A stretch of 33,027 bases of DNA from a virus: IMG/VR virus record IMGVR_UViG_3300031227_007781, positions 1 through 33,027 of that record. One strand, 5' to 3'. Positions 13,429 through 21,185 of this stretch are shown piece by piece. The first letter of the stretch is position 1. Every line of letters starts with the position of its first letter. The notes beneath the pieces were generated by a model, which had not been told where the DNA came from, searched no databases, and saw only the letters and a list, made by a program, of their open reading frames with translations. Made by a program: the position numbers and the translations under genes.

Positions 13429-14643
13429 ATAAAGAATTTATTTGATATTACAATTGACGAGATTTCCCTAGTCGACAAAGCAGCGAATTTAAAGAAATTT
13501 TTACTTGTTAAGGCTATAGGAGAAGGTGCTGGTGTTGGAGGTCCACGACAGGGAGTAGGAGGCACATCTTATTGTGTTTGTAGTAAGTGTGGCTATTCCC
13601 AGAAGCATAAAAAAAGTGGCTCTGGGGAGTCTACACCATGTGCTAAGATTAAATGTCCTAAGTGCGGTTCTCCTATGAAGGGTTCTAGTACAAAGAAATT
13701 AGGTAAGGAGGTGGAAGATTTGGCGAAGAAAAAGAGGCTAAAGATTTTGATAGATAGTGATATGACCGATGCAGGTACGAAGATATCGGTGGATGGAGCA
13801 GAATTGTCTGAATTGCGTAATTTCTATTTTTCCTATTATGGACCTTCTGTAGACTCATATGAGAGTTCAAGTGTAAATCCTATTTCGTGTGAATATACTA
13901 TGACGGTAGAATCTAAAGGTGATTTTAGCCGTACTGAAACATGTCGTTTATCAAAGTCTGATAGGGAGGTGATTAAACGTATGGAAAAGGATCTCAAAAA
14001 AGGATTGATTGGTGTCTTGGGTAAGGAGTATGATTTAGAGAAACTTGAGAAGGCTGAATTATCCGATGAGGTTACTGCTGCCTTGAAAGATGTAGTAGAG
14101 AAAGCTACTGTATTGGCTAAGGAAAAGGCTGATAGTGAGAAAGTTAAGAAGGATGCTAAGACTGAGAAAGAGAAAGTGGAGAAAGAAGAGAAGGAAAAAG
14201 CTGATAAAGAAGCTTTAGAAAAGACAGAATTGGAGAAGAAAGAAAAGACAGAATTGGATAAGAAAGAAAAAGAAGAGTTAGAGAAGAAAGCTACTGAGAA
14301 AGAAGTTCTTGAGAAGAAGGTTAAGGATGCTGAGATAGCTCTATATAAGGCCAAAGCAGAGAAAGAGAAATTGGAGAAAAAGACTGAGAAGGATAAATCT
14401 GAGATTGGCAAGCAATTTGAGAGTTTTGCTACTAAGATGGAAGAAGTATCCAAGGCTATAAAGGAATTGCAGGATAGAATTCCTATTAGGAAAGGTCTAG
14501 GAGTAGAAAGTGAAGAAAGGGATGAAGATGTAAAAGAAGGATTAGAGAAGATTAGAAATTCCAAAGAATACCAGGAAGCTTCTGGTACTCAGAAGTTAAG
14601 TTTGTTTTTAGCTAATAAGATAGATGGAGGTGAGAAAGAATAA
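13429..14643 (+). CDS. Zinc-ribbon/coiled-coil scaffold-like protein (probable ATA start)
   Basis: The frame is open from just after a TAA at 13426-13428. Its first codons encode KNLFDITIDEISLVDKAAN followed by KKFLLVK, a conserved phage-prohead-protein start. The next stretch is a zinc ribbon (CVCSKCGYS ... CAKIKCPKCGSPM). No ATG, GTG or TTG lies upstream of 13675, so calling from that ATG would discard the conserved 82-residue N-terminus. GGGGGTGG at 13416-13423 is 5 bases before ATA at 13429, the likely start. The C-terminal 200 residues are a Lys/Glu-rich coiled coil, as in internal scaffolds. The gene lies directly before the capsid gene and overlaps it by one base. Total 404 residues. 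Confidence 0.7.
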   Translation: MKNLFDITIDEISLVDKAANLKKFLLVKAIGEGAGVGGPRQGVGGTSYCVCSKCGYSQKHKKSGSGESTPCAKIKCPKCGSPMKGSSTKKLGKEVEDLAKKKRLKILIDSDMTDAGTKISVDGAELSELRNFYFSYYGPSVDSYESSSVNPISCEYTMTVESKGDFSRTETCRLSKSDREVIKRMEKDLKKGLIGVLGKEYDLEKLEKAELSDEVTAALKDVVEKATVLAKEKADSEKVKKDAKTEKEKVEKEEKEKADKEALEKTELEKKEKTELDKKEKEELEKKATEKEVLEKKVKDAEIALYKAKAEKEKLEKKTEKDKSEIGKQFESFATKMEEVSKAIKELQDRIPIRKGLGVESEERDEDVKEGLEKIRNSKEYQEASGTQKLSLFLANKIDGGEKE

Positions 14644-15668
14644 TGGACCAAAAAGATAGAATTCGTAAAGCATTGAGTTCAGGCGATTCTACTTCATATA
14701 TTGCTCTATTGGAGCAACCAGAAATAGATAAAGTTATCGCAGATCTGGTTGATTGGAAAAATCCATTAAGGCAGAATGTGCCCCGTATCCAAGGGGGTGG
14801 AAAAGCTTATAGATGTCTAAGGAGAACAGCAGTTGCAACTACGGCAGCTTATTGGGTTGCTGAGACTACAACCACAACCGCTACTTCCTATATGGCTGAT
14901 AGTTCATTCACTATGTTTGAATGGGTTTATAGAACTTTATGGGCAGCTGGTAGAGTGACTCGTAAGTATCAGGCTATTGGTCGTTCCTATAAGGATATTC
15001 TTGCAGAGGAAATTGCGGATAGATTGAAGGATTTTAAAAACGTGGAAGACCATTCTATGGTAGCTGGAAGTTCTACTGGTACTTCGCTTACTCCTAGTAC
15101 ATCTAGTTATGGTTTAGGTTTGAGTGGTCAGATACCATCTGGTTTGGGTGAGTGCATCAATATGTACAACTCGGCTTCTCAGCAAGTATATACTGAGAGT
15201 GCTAGTACTACTGGTGGAACGAGTTTGACTTTGACAAAATTGGATGAGATGATTGATAAGTGCAAAGGTGTTCCTGATGCTCTGATTATGACTAAGAAAT
15301 CCAGAAGGATTGTAAGAGCACTTTTACAGGTGACTCAAAGATTTGTCAATACGGTTGAAGTGAAGGGTGGATTCAAGCTGATGGCTTATGATGATATTCC
15401 TATTTTTGTCAGTAGTAATATGAGTGATGCGGAATATCTCCGAAGCGACAATACGGTGGAAACTTCTGCGCAGGATAGTGAAGCGGCATCTGGTTCGATA
15501 TATGCTGTTAACTTTGATGAGTTTTTCGTTGCAGAGTTGACTCCTGTTAAAATTGAGGCATTAGCCAAGACTAGTTCACAGTACGATGGATTTGAAATAT
15601 ACTCTGACGAAGTTTTCGTTTTGCGTGATCCTTTGACCTGTGCGCGATTACTCGGTTGTATGGAATAA
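14643..15668 (+). CDS. Major capsid protein
   Basis: A 341-residue HK97-fold-type capsid protein, called from position after portal, protease and scaffold and from its sequence. It has an N-terminal helical segment followed by PLRQNVPRIQGGGKAYRC, a Thr/Ala-rich region with WVAETTTTTATSYMADSSF, a helical segment AIGRSYKDILAEEIADRL (spine helix-like) and a C-terminal beta region with SIYAVNFDEFFVAELTPV. GGAGGTGAG precedes the ATG. It lacks an obvious long N-terminal delta domain, in line with a separate scaffold gene. Confidence 0.82.
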   Translation: MDQKDRIRKALSSGDSTSYIALLEQPEIDKVIADLVDWKNPLRQNVPRIQGGGKAYRCLRRTAVATTAAYWVAETTTTTATSYMADSSFTMFEWVYRTLWAAGRVTRKYQAIGRSYKDILAEEIADRLKDFKNVEDHSMVAGSSTGTSLTPSTSSYGLGLSGQIPSGLGECINMYNSASQQVYTESASTTGGTSLTLTKLDEMIDKCKGVPDALIMTKKSRRIVRALLQVTQRFVNTVEVKGGFKLMAYDDIPIFVSSNMSDAEYLRSDNTVETSAQDSEAASGSIYAVNFDEFFVAELTPVKIEALAKTSSQYDGFEIYSDEVFVLRDPLTCARLLGCME

Positions 15669-15728
15669 AAATTAAATAGAGGCACTATTGATGTCTTTAA
15701 GGTACTATTGGGTGATAGGAGGTATAAT

Positions 15729-15767
15729 ATGCCATTCAAAAAAGGTAATGTACCTTTAAAAAATTAG
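15729..15767 (+). pseudogene. Homing-endonuclease start remnant
   Basis: A 12-codon frame (MPFKKGNVPLKN, then stop) has a strong AGGAGG (15718-15723) before its ATG. The peptide resembles the start of NUMOD3/HNH homing endonucleases, for example FRKGDIPWNKGL in the intact gene at 19739. The surrounding 15669-15909 has no other gene; it holds ACTATTG direct repeats and a hairpin. I read it as a decayed endonuclease insertion, but a leader peptide is possible. Confidence 0.4.
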
Positions 15768-15838
15768 AGGAATAAGAAGTTTTAGCTATTTAAGATGTCC
15801 TTTGAGGTATAGTAATAATCAGTATATGGTAGATGTTT

Positions 15839-15855
15839 CTATCTCTATGAGATAG
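15839..15855 (+). other. CTATCTC/GAGATAG hairpin upstream of the next virion gene
   Basis: A perfect 7-bp inverted repeat with a TAT loop lies in the gap between the capsid gene and the gene at 15910. It is followed by GAAGTTTTG, too few T bases for a confident terminator. It could adjust expression between the capsid gene and the downstream genes. Confidence 0.35.
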
Positions 15856-15909
15856 GAAGTTTTGTATAGCTACTATATCAAGAAAATGATTAATGGAGGT
15901 GAATAACAA

Positions 15910-16707
15910 ATGGGGTTTCTTCTAAGTGTATCTGGAGCGAATAAGATCAACAGTATGAATCCCGCGGCTAACCAAACTAAGCTGGGGACTAAAATACGTC
16001 AGTTACAGGTAGTTCCAGATGATACATCTATCTATTTGGGTACTGACAAGGATACTTCCTACCAATTTGATTCCGACTTATGCCAGAATGGTGCCATACT
16101 TTTCGGTGGACCTTTTTGGTTAGGTACGGCTGCAACTTCAGATGGTGAAGTTGCGGTTGGTGCTTCTGCTGCTACTAATACTTGGGCAGTTGGAATCCAT
16201 GCCAAAACTGCGGCTACAGCTATTGCGGCAGATCAGAATTTTGCCGCTGTGTATGCCCGTGCATCTAATAGAACAGTTCAGACTGAGACGGCTAAAATTC
16301 AGGGAGTGTATTCTCACGTGTATGGTAGTGCGGCTGCTTATCAGTTCTCTGGTGCTGTAAACCGAGTTGAATTGGGAAGTAATGCTACTCTGTTGGCAAG
16401 TGGAGATATATATGCTACTGAGTCTAAGTTGTCTACAGCTGGTGCAACTATTCCTGATACTGCACATCTGGCAATGCAACATTCATATATGGATGTTACT
16501 GATACTGCCTTGAGTACGTATCTAGTTGGACATCACTATGAGCAAGCAAGTGGTAAGAAGGATATTGATTACTTGTTTGAGTTTGAAGGTGTTGGAGCTG
16601 GTGCTACTGCGTTGACTTGGACTGCTGCTGGTCAATCCGCTGATGCTTTTATCTCAGTGTTGTTGAATGGGACATCTTATATTATTGCTTTGTACGATAC
16701 TAGCTAA
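15910..16707 (+). CDS. Probable virion structural protein (decoration or fibre-like)
   Basis: A 265-residue Ala/Thr/Ser/Gly-rich, beta-looking protein with GGAGGTGA before the ATG. No enzyme motif, signal peptide or membrane segment is present. Its composition, strong ribosome binding site and position just after the capsid gene fit an abundant structural protein such as a head decoration or fibre protein. The N-terminus NPAANQTKLGTKIRQLQV could be a packing segment. Family not recognised. Confidence 0.65.
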   Translation: MGFLLSVSGANKINSMNPAANQTKLGTKIRQLQVVPDDTSIYLGTDKDTSYQFDSDLCQNGAILFGGPFWLGTAATSDGEVAVGASAATNTWAVGIHAKTAATAIAADQNFAAVYARASNRTVQTETAKIQGVYSHVYGSAAAYQFSGAVNRVELGSNATLLASGDIYATESKLSTAGATIPDTAHLAMQHSYMDVTDTALSTYLVGHHYEQASGKKDIDYLFEFEGVGAGATALTWTAAGQSADAFISVLLNGTSYIIALYDTS

Positions 16708-16751
16708 TAATTTTGATAAAAGAGGCAATGATGTCTTTAGGAGGTTTAAAT

Positions 16752-17060
16752 ATGAAACTAAGTGTCTTAGAAAGATTAATACTCTTAAATATACTTCCGT
16801 TGGAAGGTGACTACATTACGCTTAAGATTGTTAGAGATTTGCGTAATGGTCTGAGTTTTAGTGAAGATGAGCATAAAGAGTTTAAGTTTCAAACTCAGAA
16901 AGATGGTAGTGTAGAGTGGGATGATAAGATAGAGCAGGATAAGGATATCACAGTTGGTGAGAAAGCTCGACAGATGATTGTTGATATATTGAAGCGGATT
17001 GACAGCGAAAAGAAATTGACATTGAAGTATATGTCATTGTATGAGAAATTTATAATTTGA
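16752..17060 (+). CDS. Hypothetical 102-residue protein
   Basis: The start is placed at ATG 16752 because TAGGAGG lies 6-7 bases upstream; an upstream in-frame ATG at 16713 has no such site. The product has an N-terminal hydrophobic helix (LSVLERLILLNILPLEGDY), then a charged, partly helical region. It may be a small head or tail accessory protein. The leader AGAGGCA..GATGTCTTTA is nearly the same as the sequence at 15678-15699, so the two intergenic regions share an ancestral segment. Confidence 0.7.
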   Translation: MKLSVLERLILLNILPLEGDYITLKIVRDLRNGLSFSEDEHKEFKFQTQKDGSVEWDDKIEQDKDITVGEKARQMIVDILKRIDSEKKLTLKYMSLYEKFII

Positions 17061-17097
17061 GAAGTTATACTTCTATTGGACTGATTTAGGAGGGGAT

Positions 17098-17376
17098 ATG
17101 AATACTGGAAATCATAAGACTGTAACGATTTGGATAATGGGTTTAATAATCGTAGGTTTATTTACTTGTCTAATTGCTAGTTGGTCATATAGTTCAAATA
17201 GAAATTCTGCTCATGCTGTAAAGGTGGCTGAAGCAGCGGAAAAAAGAGCAATAGGGAATAGTGAGAGTATTAGAGCTATAACTACTAATGGTAAAAATAT
17301 GGATAATAGACTCTCTAGAATAGAATGTAAAGTAGATGATATCTATAAGATAGTATATGAGTTAAAAGATAATTAG
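17098..17376 (+). CDS. Small membrane-anchored coiled-coil protein
   Basis: A 92-residue protein with one transmembrane segment (about residues 10-29, IWIMGLIIVGLFTCLIASWS) followed by a helical coiled-coil tail ending RLSRIECKVDDIYKIVYEL. AGGAGGGG precedes the ATG. The architecture resembles phage holin- or hemolysin-associated (XhlA-like) small proteins, though XhlA usually has its membrane segment at the C-terminus. A spanin or membrane-tethered virion protein is also possible. No lysin gene is found next to it. Confidence 0.65.
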   Translation: MNTGNHKTVTIWIMGLIIVGLFTCLIASWSYSSNRNSAHAVKVAEAAEKRAIGNSESIRAITTNGKNMDNRLSRIECKVDDIYKIVYELKDN

Positions 17377-17387
17377 GAGGTATTAAA

Positions 17388-17690
17388 TTGTGGAAATTAA
17401 GAGCACCAGATTATGATAAGAGGAATCTTCCAGATTTTAGGAAGAAGTATAATATTCCATTTTATAATGAGGTAGCACATATTATAAATGGAGAGACGAT
17501 TGTTCATAGGAAGGTTACTGTAGATTGTTTAGTTGCGATGAGGTGGAAGATAGTTGAAGATAATGAAGAAGTTTTACATAGTGGTACATTAGAAGATACG
17601 AAAGATCCTATACTCAGCCATAGAGCTAAAAAGGCATGGGTCACTCGTAAGAAAAATCTTAAAGAGCGTGCTCAGAAAAGAGGCAAGTAA
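17388..17690 (+). CDS. Hypothetical basic protein
   Basis: A 100-residue basic protein with a TTG start at 17388 and AGGAGG 7 bases upstream. It contains an N-terminal Trp-Lys-Leu start and a C-terminus rich in Lys/Arg (RAKKAWVTRKKNLKERAQKR) that could bind nucleic acid or DNA in the capsid. Family not recognised. It sits in a run of small genes between the membrane protein and the methyltransferase-glycosyltransferase fusion. Confidence 0.65.
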   Translation: MWKLRAPDYDKRNLPDFRKKYNIPFYNEVAHIINGETIVHRKVTVDCLVAMRWKIVEDNEEVLHSGTLEDTKDPILSHRAKKAWVTRKKNLKERAQKRGK

Positions 17691-17723
17691 GTATCTAAAG
17701 GAGATAAATGAGAGGTGATTTTA

Positions 17724-18035
17724 TTGATAGAGAATTATTATGATTTAGAAAAAAAATGGGAATTGAATGGAGCACTAGCTACTTATATTACTGTTTCTCT
17801 TACGATTTCAACAATATCTGGAAGGGTGAATGATTTATGTCTTATGCATTCTGGCAGTTCCGATGGTTATATTCAAATAAGAGATGGTGGTGTTGCTGGT
17901 ACTGTATTATGGAGGATGAATATAGGCACTACTAATCTTATGGATACAATGAATTTTTATCCAGGTATAAGATTTGGGACTAATTTATATGCAGAGCTTT
18001 CTAACTGTACGCTTTCTTTATCATGGACACCATAA
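17724..18035 (+). CDS. Hypothetical beta-rich protein
   Basis: A 103-residue protein starting at TTG 17724 with AGAGGTGA 6 bases upstream; a GTG at 17715 is possible. It is beta-rich with Gly/Ser/Thr stretches (ITVSLTISTISGR, SGSSDGYIQIRDGGVAGTVLWRM), consistent with a small virion or receptor-binding jelly-roll type domain. A separate ATG at 17708 opens only 11 codons. Function not recognised. Confidence 0.6.
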   Translation: MIENYYDLEKKWELNGALATYITVSLTISTISGRVNDLCLMHSGSSDGYIQIRDGGVAGTVLWRMNIGTTNLMDTMNFYPGIRFGTNLYAELSNCTLSLSWTP

Positions 18036-18055
18036 AGAATAAAAGGAGGCATTAA

Positions 18056-19360
18056 ATGCCACAAATAAAGAACATTAATACAGCTGAATATTGGGATAAG
18101 AAATGGAGTGGAGTATTTTCTGTTGATCAAGTCCCATATCAGAATGAAGTAGATTATGTTATTGCTAATTGGGTAAGACCTAATCTAAGGGTATTAGAGA
18201 TTGGTTGTGGGGCAGGGACGTTGATGCTAAGACTTAGAGAGGCTATTCCAGATATTGATATTATCGGATTGGATATCTCTACTTATGCAGTAAAGATCAC
18301 TAAGGCTCATGGCTTCAATGCCGAAGTAGCTAAAGTCCCACCTATACCTTTTAAAGATAATTCTTTCGATTTGGTCATTGCTGAAGAGCTAATAGAGCAC
18401 ATTGATGAAGACGATGAATTATTAAAGGAAATGATTAGAGTAGGAAAAGAATGTATTATTTCCACTCCGAATGGTTTGATGAAAGATGAAAATGGTAATG
18501 TTATAGAAGAGCATGTAAATTATTATAATGAGATAGAATTAAGAAATAAGTTAAAAGAGTTAGGACAGAAATTTGAGTTTAAGAAGAGGCAAGGTAGATT
18601 ATTATTTAGATTTGCTAATGAAGATGAGTTTATAGAACCTTTGATTAAATCAGTTCATTTAGGTTTAGCTTGCTATAAAGGTTTTGAATCAGATTCGGTT
18701 ATATCTCTTCTGACACCATATGCAAAATTAGTAGGAAATTTACAGGAACAATTCGTTCAGAATGCAATGGGGAAATCGGGTAAGATTATTGTTCCTAATA
18801 TCATTTTCTATCTTCCACAGTATATCGGATATTTTTCGAGTTGTAATATGCCATTCACAAGGAATGATATTGTGAATAAGTTTCTTGAGATGGACGCGGA
18901 ATATCTATTTTTTTTCGATTCGGATATGGAGTACGATGTATCTAGAATTAAAGATTTAATAGATGCAGATAAAGATATGATTGGAGGGCTTTATAATAAG
19001 AGGATGCCTGGAGAAGTATCTACTATTGCGCGTCTTACAAAAGATTATGGTATGATAGCAGATTTGAATTGGCCTGTTAATCAATTATATGCTTGTGATG
19101 GGCTTGGGATGGGTGCTACAATTATTAAAAGGGAAGTCTTTTTGGCAATGGATTCCCCTTATTTTGAATATCTTTTTATAGGACAAGGTAAGATGTCAAG
19201 AGAGCCATTTAAAGGAGGTAGGATGACTGGGAGTGATTGGTCATTTTGCTGGAAGGCTAAACAGAAGTATGGATTCCAGATATATGTGGATACAAGTTTT
19301 GTATGTAGTCACATCGGGAAGTCTAAGTATCGGCCTACGATTAGAGGAGAAATATTATGA
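18056..19360 (+). CDS. Methyltransferase-glycosyltransferase fusion
   Basis: A 434-residue bifunctional-looking protein. The N-terminal 190 residues are a class I methyltransferase with VLEIGCGAGT near residue 50, the IGLDIS loop, FDLVIAEELIEHI and an IISTPNG strand. The C-terminal half resembles a GT-A glycosyltransferase of the GT2 type: FFFDSDMEYD near 285-293 (DXD-like), LGMGATIIKREVF and GSDWSFCWKAKQKYGFQI. AAAAGGAGG precedes the ATG. It is located within the virion gene run. I infer that it adds and methylates sugars on a phage or host surface molecule, with acceptor unknown. Confidence 0.82.
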   Translation: MPQIKNINTAEYWDKKWSGVFSVDQVPYQNEVDYVIANWVRPNLRVLEIGCGAGTLMLRLREAIPDIDIIGLDISTYAVKITKAHGFNAEVAKVPPIPFKDNSFDLVIAEELIEHIDEDDELLKEMIRVGKECIISTPNGLMKDENGNVIEEHVNYYNEIELRNKLKELGQKFEFKKRQGRLLFRFANEDEFIEPLIKSVHLGLACYKGFESDSVISLLTPYAKLVGNLQEQFVQNAMGKSGKIIVPNIIFYLPQYIGYFSSCNMPFTRNDIVNKFLEMDAEYLFFFDSDMEYDVSRIKDLIDADKDMIGGLYNKRMPGEVSTIARLTKDYGMIADLNWPVNQLYACDGLGMGATIIKREVFLAMDSPYFEYLFIGQGKMSREPFKGGRMTGSDWSFCWKAKQKYGFQIYVDTSFVCSHIGKSKYRPTIRGEIL

Positions 19361-19557
19361 AAACAAATTTACCGTTGCAAGTCACATTAGATATAGTGCA
19401 TAAGGATAAAAATGGTAAAGTAATAAATGTTCAAAAGCATACCCATAATACCGAAACAGATGATATTCAAAAATTGAAGGACTTTTATGATAATCTTTCA
19501 GACGGTGAGATAAAAAGTAATTTGGAAGTTCTTCTTAAAGAGATGGGAGTGATATAA
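19357..19557 (+). CDS. Small paralogous protein, copy 1
   Basis: A 66-residue protein with GAGGAG upstream and an ATG overlapping the stop of the fusion gene (ATGA). The start (PLQVTLDIVHKDKNGKVI) resembles that of the next gene (LSIGLDVTHRDNSGNII), and both end in short helical regions. This fits two small paralogues. The role is unknown; beta-strand start plus helix suggests a small structural protein. Confidence 0.6.
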   Translation: MKTNLPLQVTLDIVHKDKNGKVINVQKHTHNTETDDIQKLKDFYDNLSDGEIKSNLEVLLKEMGVI

Positions 19558-19739
19558 TGGGATTAGGAGAAAAGGCTGGGTTAAGTATAGGGCTAGATGT
19601 TACTCACAGAGATAATAGTGGGAATATAATTAAGGGAAAAAAGAAGAATTCAACTAATATAATAAGGAGATTACAGATAGTGGGAAAGATACTTAAGTTA
19701 TTGAAAGAATTAGAGGAATTAAAAGATGGAAGTGAATAG
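19557..19739 (+). CDS. Small paralogous protein, copy 2
   Basis: A 60-residue protein whose ATG overlaps the preceding stop (TAATG), with GGGAGTGA upstream. It shares the LDVTHRDNSGNII motif with its neighbour, followed by a basic stretch and a Leu-rich helix (ILKLLKELEELKDG). Its stop overlaps the GTG start of the HNH gene (TAGTG). Function not recognised. Confidence 0.6.
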   Translation: MGLGEKAGLSIGLDVTHRDNSGNIIKGKKKNSTNIIRRLQIVGKILKLLKELEELKDGSE

Positions 19740-20275
19740 TGTTCAGGAAAGGTGATATCCCTTGGAATAAAGGGCTGACTGCTGAATCTGATGTGAGAGT
19801 CAAGAAATATGTGGCGAGTAGAAAAGGCTATAGACATACAGAGGAATCTAAAGAGAAGAATAGACAGTCCCATTTAGGGAAGAAGGATTCAGATGAGACT
19901 AGGAGAAAACAGAGTGAAGTCAAAAGAGGTAAGAAGAATTCTTATTGGAAGGGAGGAGTTTCTTCTTTGGAGAATATGATCAGATCTCTGCCAGAGTATA
20001 ATAATTGGCGGATGACCATATTTAAAAGGGATAATTTTACTTGCCAAGATTGTGGAGAGAAAGGAATACGCTTGCATGCCCATCATTTTCCAGTTAGGTT
20101 CATTGAACTATTTAAACAATTTCTCCAAGAGTATAATCAATTTTCTCCTATTGAAGATAAGGAAATTTTAGTTGAATTGGCTAAAAAATATGAGTCATTC
20201 TGGGTAGCTAAGGGAATTACTTTGTGTAAAAAGTGTCATGATAAAAGGCATAAAAGGAAGATAGAAGAATTCTGA
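19739..20275 (+). CDS. HNH homing endonuclease with NUMOD3 repeats
   Basis: A 178-residue free-standing homing endonuclease. The N-terminal half has NUMOD3-type DNA-binding motifs (FRKGDIPWNKGLTAESD and a YRHTEESKEKNRQSHLGKK segment, then KGGVSSLEN). The HNH nuclease part has C-x2-C (CQDCGEKG), the catalytic His pair HAHH and a second C-x2-CH (CKKCHDKRH). It starts with GTG in the TAGTG overlap. Such genes spread by cutting uninvaded alleles; it has inserted between the small paralogue and the virion protein gene. Confidence 0.88.
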   Translation: MFRKGDIPWNKGLTAESDVRVKKYVASRKGYRHTEESKEKNRQSHLGKKDSDETRRKQSEVKRGKKNSYWKGGVSSLENMIRSLPEYNNWRMTIFKRDNFTCQDCGEKGIRLHAHHFPVRFIELFKQFLQEYNQFSPIEDKEILVELAKKYESFWVAKGITLCKKCHDKRHKRKIEEF

Positions 20276-20291
20276 ATGGAGGTGACGAAAA

Positions 20292-20690
20292 TTGGCTAAG
20301 GTGAGCTCAGCGATTTTGACCACGGGAATGGTCGAGGTTGCAAAGATATTAGCTGATAGTAGTCCTACTTATACTAAGTTTGTAGGTATGGGAGTAGGAA
20401 ATACTTCAGCAGCCGCGGCAGCGGGTAATACCGATTTGGGGGCAACTGGTACGAATGTTAAATATGTTAATAGTACACATGCTTATAGTGCATCTAATAA
20501 AGGTAAGTGGCAACATACCTGGACGTATTCTGATTTAAGTGGGCATATATTTAAAGAGGTAGTTGTATGTATGGGTGCTACTACTCACGCTAGTACCAGT
20601 CTATTGCGAGCTGTATATAATACAGAGACTTTGGGTAGCGGAGATACTTTGCAGTTGACTGTTACTTGTGAAGTCAAGCAGGGTAGCTAA
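20292..20690 (+). CDS. Virion-associated protein, tail-fibre-like
   Basis: A 132-residue protein with TTG start at 20292 and GGAGGTGA upstream. It resembles phage proteins of the form ILTTGMVEVAKILADSS ... YTKFVGMGVGNTSAA, which occur with tail fibre or virion genes, followed by beta strands ending GDTLQLTVTCEVKQ. No enzyme motif. It immediately precedes the large repeat protein region and may be a fibre-associated module. Confidence 0.6.
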   Translation: MAKVSSAILTTGMVEVAKILADSSPTYTKFVGMGVGNTSAAAAAGNTDLGATGTNVKYVNSTHAYSASNKGKWQHTWTYSDLSGHIFKEVVVCMGATTHASTSLLRAVYNTETLGSGDTLQLTVTCEVKQGS

Positions 20691-20750
20691 TGGATAATGT
20701 ATGAGGCAAACTATATGCCTAATCTAATTTTTTATAAGGGGAGGAAAATA

Positions 20751-21182
20751 ATGAAAGCATTGTTGATTGAGTTCGATTTGAGGACGGGGATAAGGGCTGG
20801 AAATGTTAGCCCTCGTGACCCAAATCTTCCTTGTCGTGGCTGGCAGGATTTAGAATCTGTTCCAGCGAGGGAGATTAGGGTGATAAAAGATGGCAGGGAC
20901 GTAAAGCAGTATCAGAATGTTCTTGGCATCACAATTCTGAGCGGAAAGATTGAGATAAATGCTGCGATTGATTCCTTGAACTTGGAGAGATATACAATTA
21001 AAGAGCCTGAACTGTTTAGGCTGCATATGGAGCAGAAAAACATCAACTTGGACGATTATGTTGGTTGGGAAGAGAAGGCGATTAAAAAAGATTTATTTGA
21101 GAAAAAAAAGATTTTGGGCATTAGAAAGCATACTCCAAGAAAGCTGACGAGCGAGGATGAGCTCAATGTCTCAAAGGTGTAA
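20751..21182 (+). CDS. Hypothetical protein of higher GC content
   Basis: A 143-residue protein whose start is set at ATG 20751 by GGGGAGG 6 bases upstream, not at the earlier ATG 20697. The DNA is visibly richer in G and C than its neighbours, suggesting a different origin. The product is alpha/beta with a basic C-terminus (EKKKILGIRKHTPRKL). No family recognised. It precedes the repeat protein by 3 bases and could be a chaperone or adaptor for it, an inference from position only. Confidence 0.6.
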   Translation: MKALLIEFDLRTGIRAGNVSPRDPNLPCRGWQDLESVPAREIRVIKDGRDVKQYQNVLGITILSGKIEINAAIDSLNLERYTIKEPELFRLHMEQKNINLDDYVGWEEKAIKKDLFEKKKILGIRKHTPRKLTSEDELNVSKV

Positions 21183-21185
21183 ATA

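Noticed and set aside
13836-14564. A 242-codon minus-strand frame rich in Ser and Phe
   Set aside because: It is the mirror of the Lys/Glu-rich coiled coil on the plus strand (AAG/GAG codons read as CTT/CTC).
15839-15855. An intrinsic terminator after the capsid gene
   Set aside because: The 7-bp hairpin is not followed by a proper T run, so it is listed only as a hairpin.
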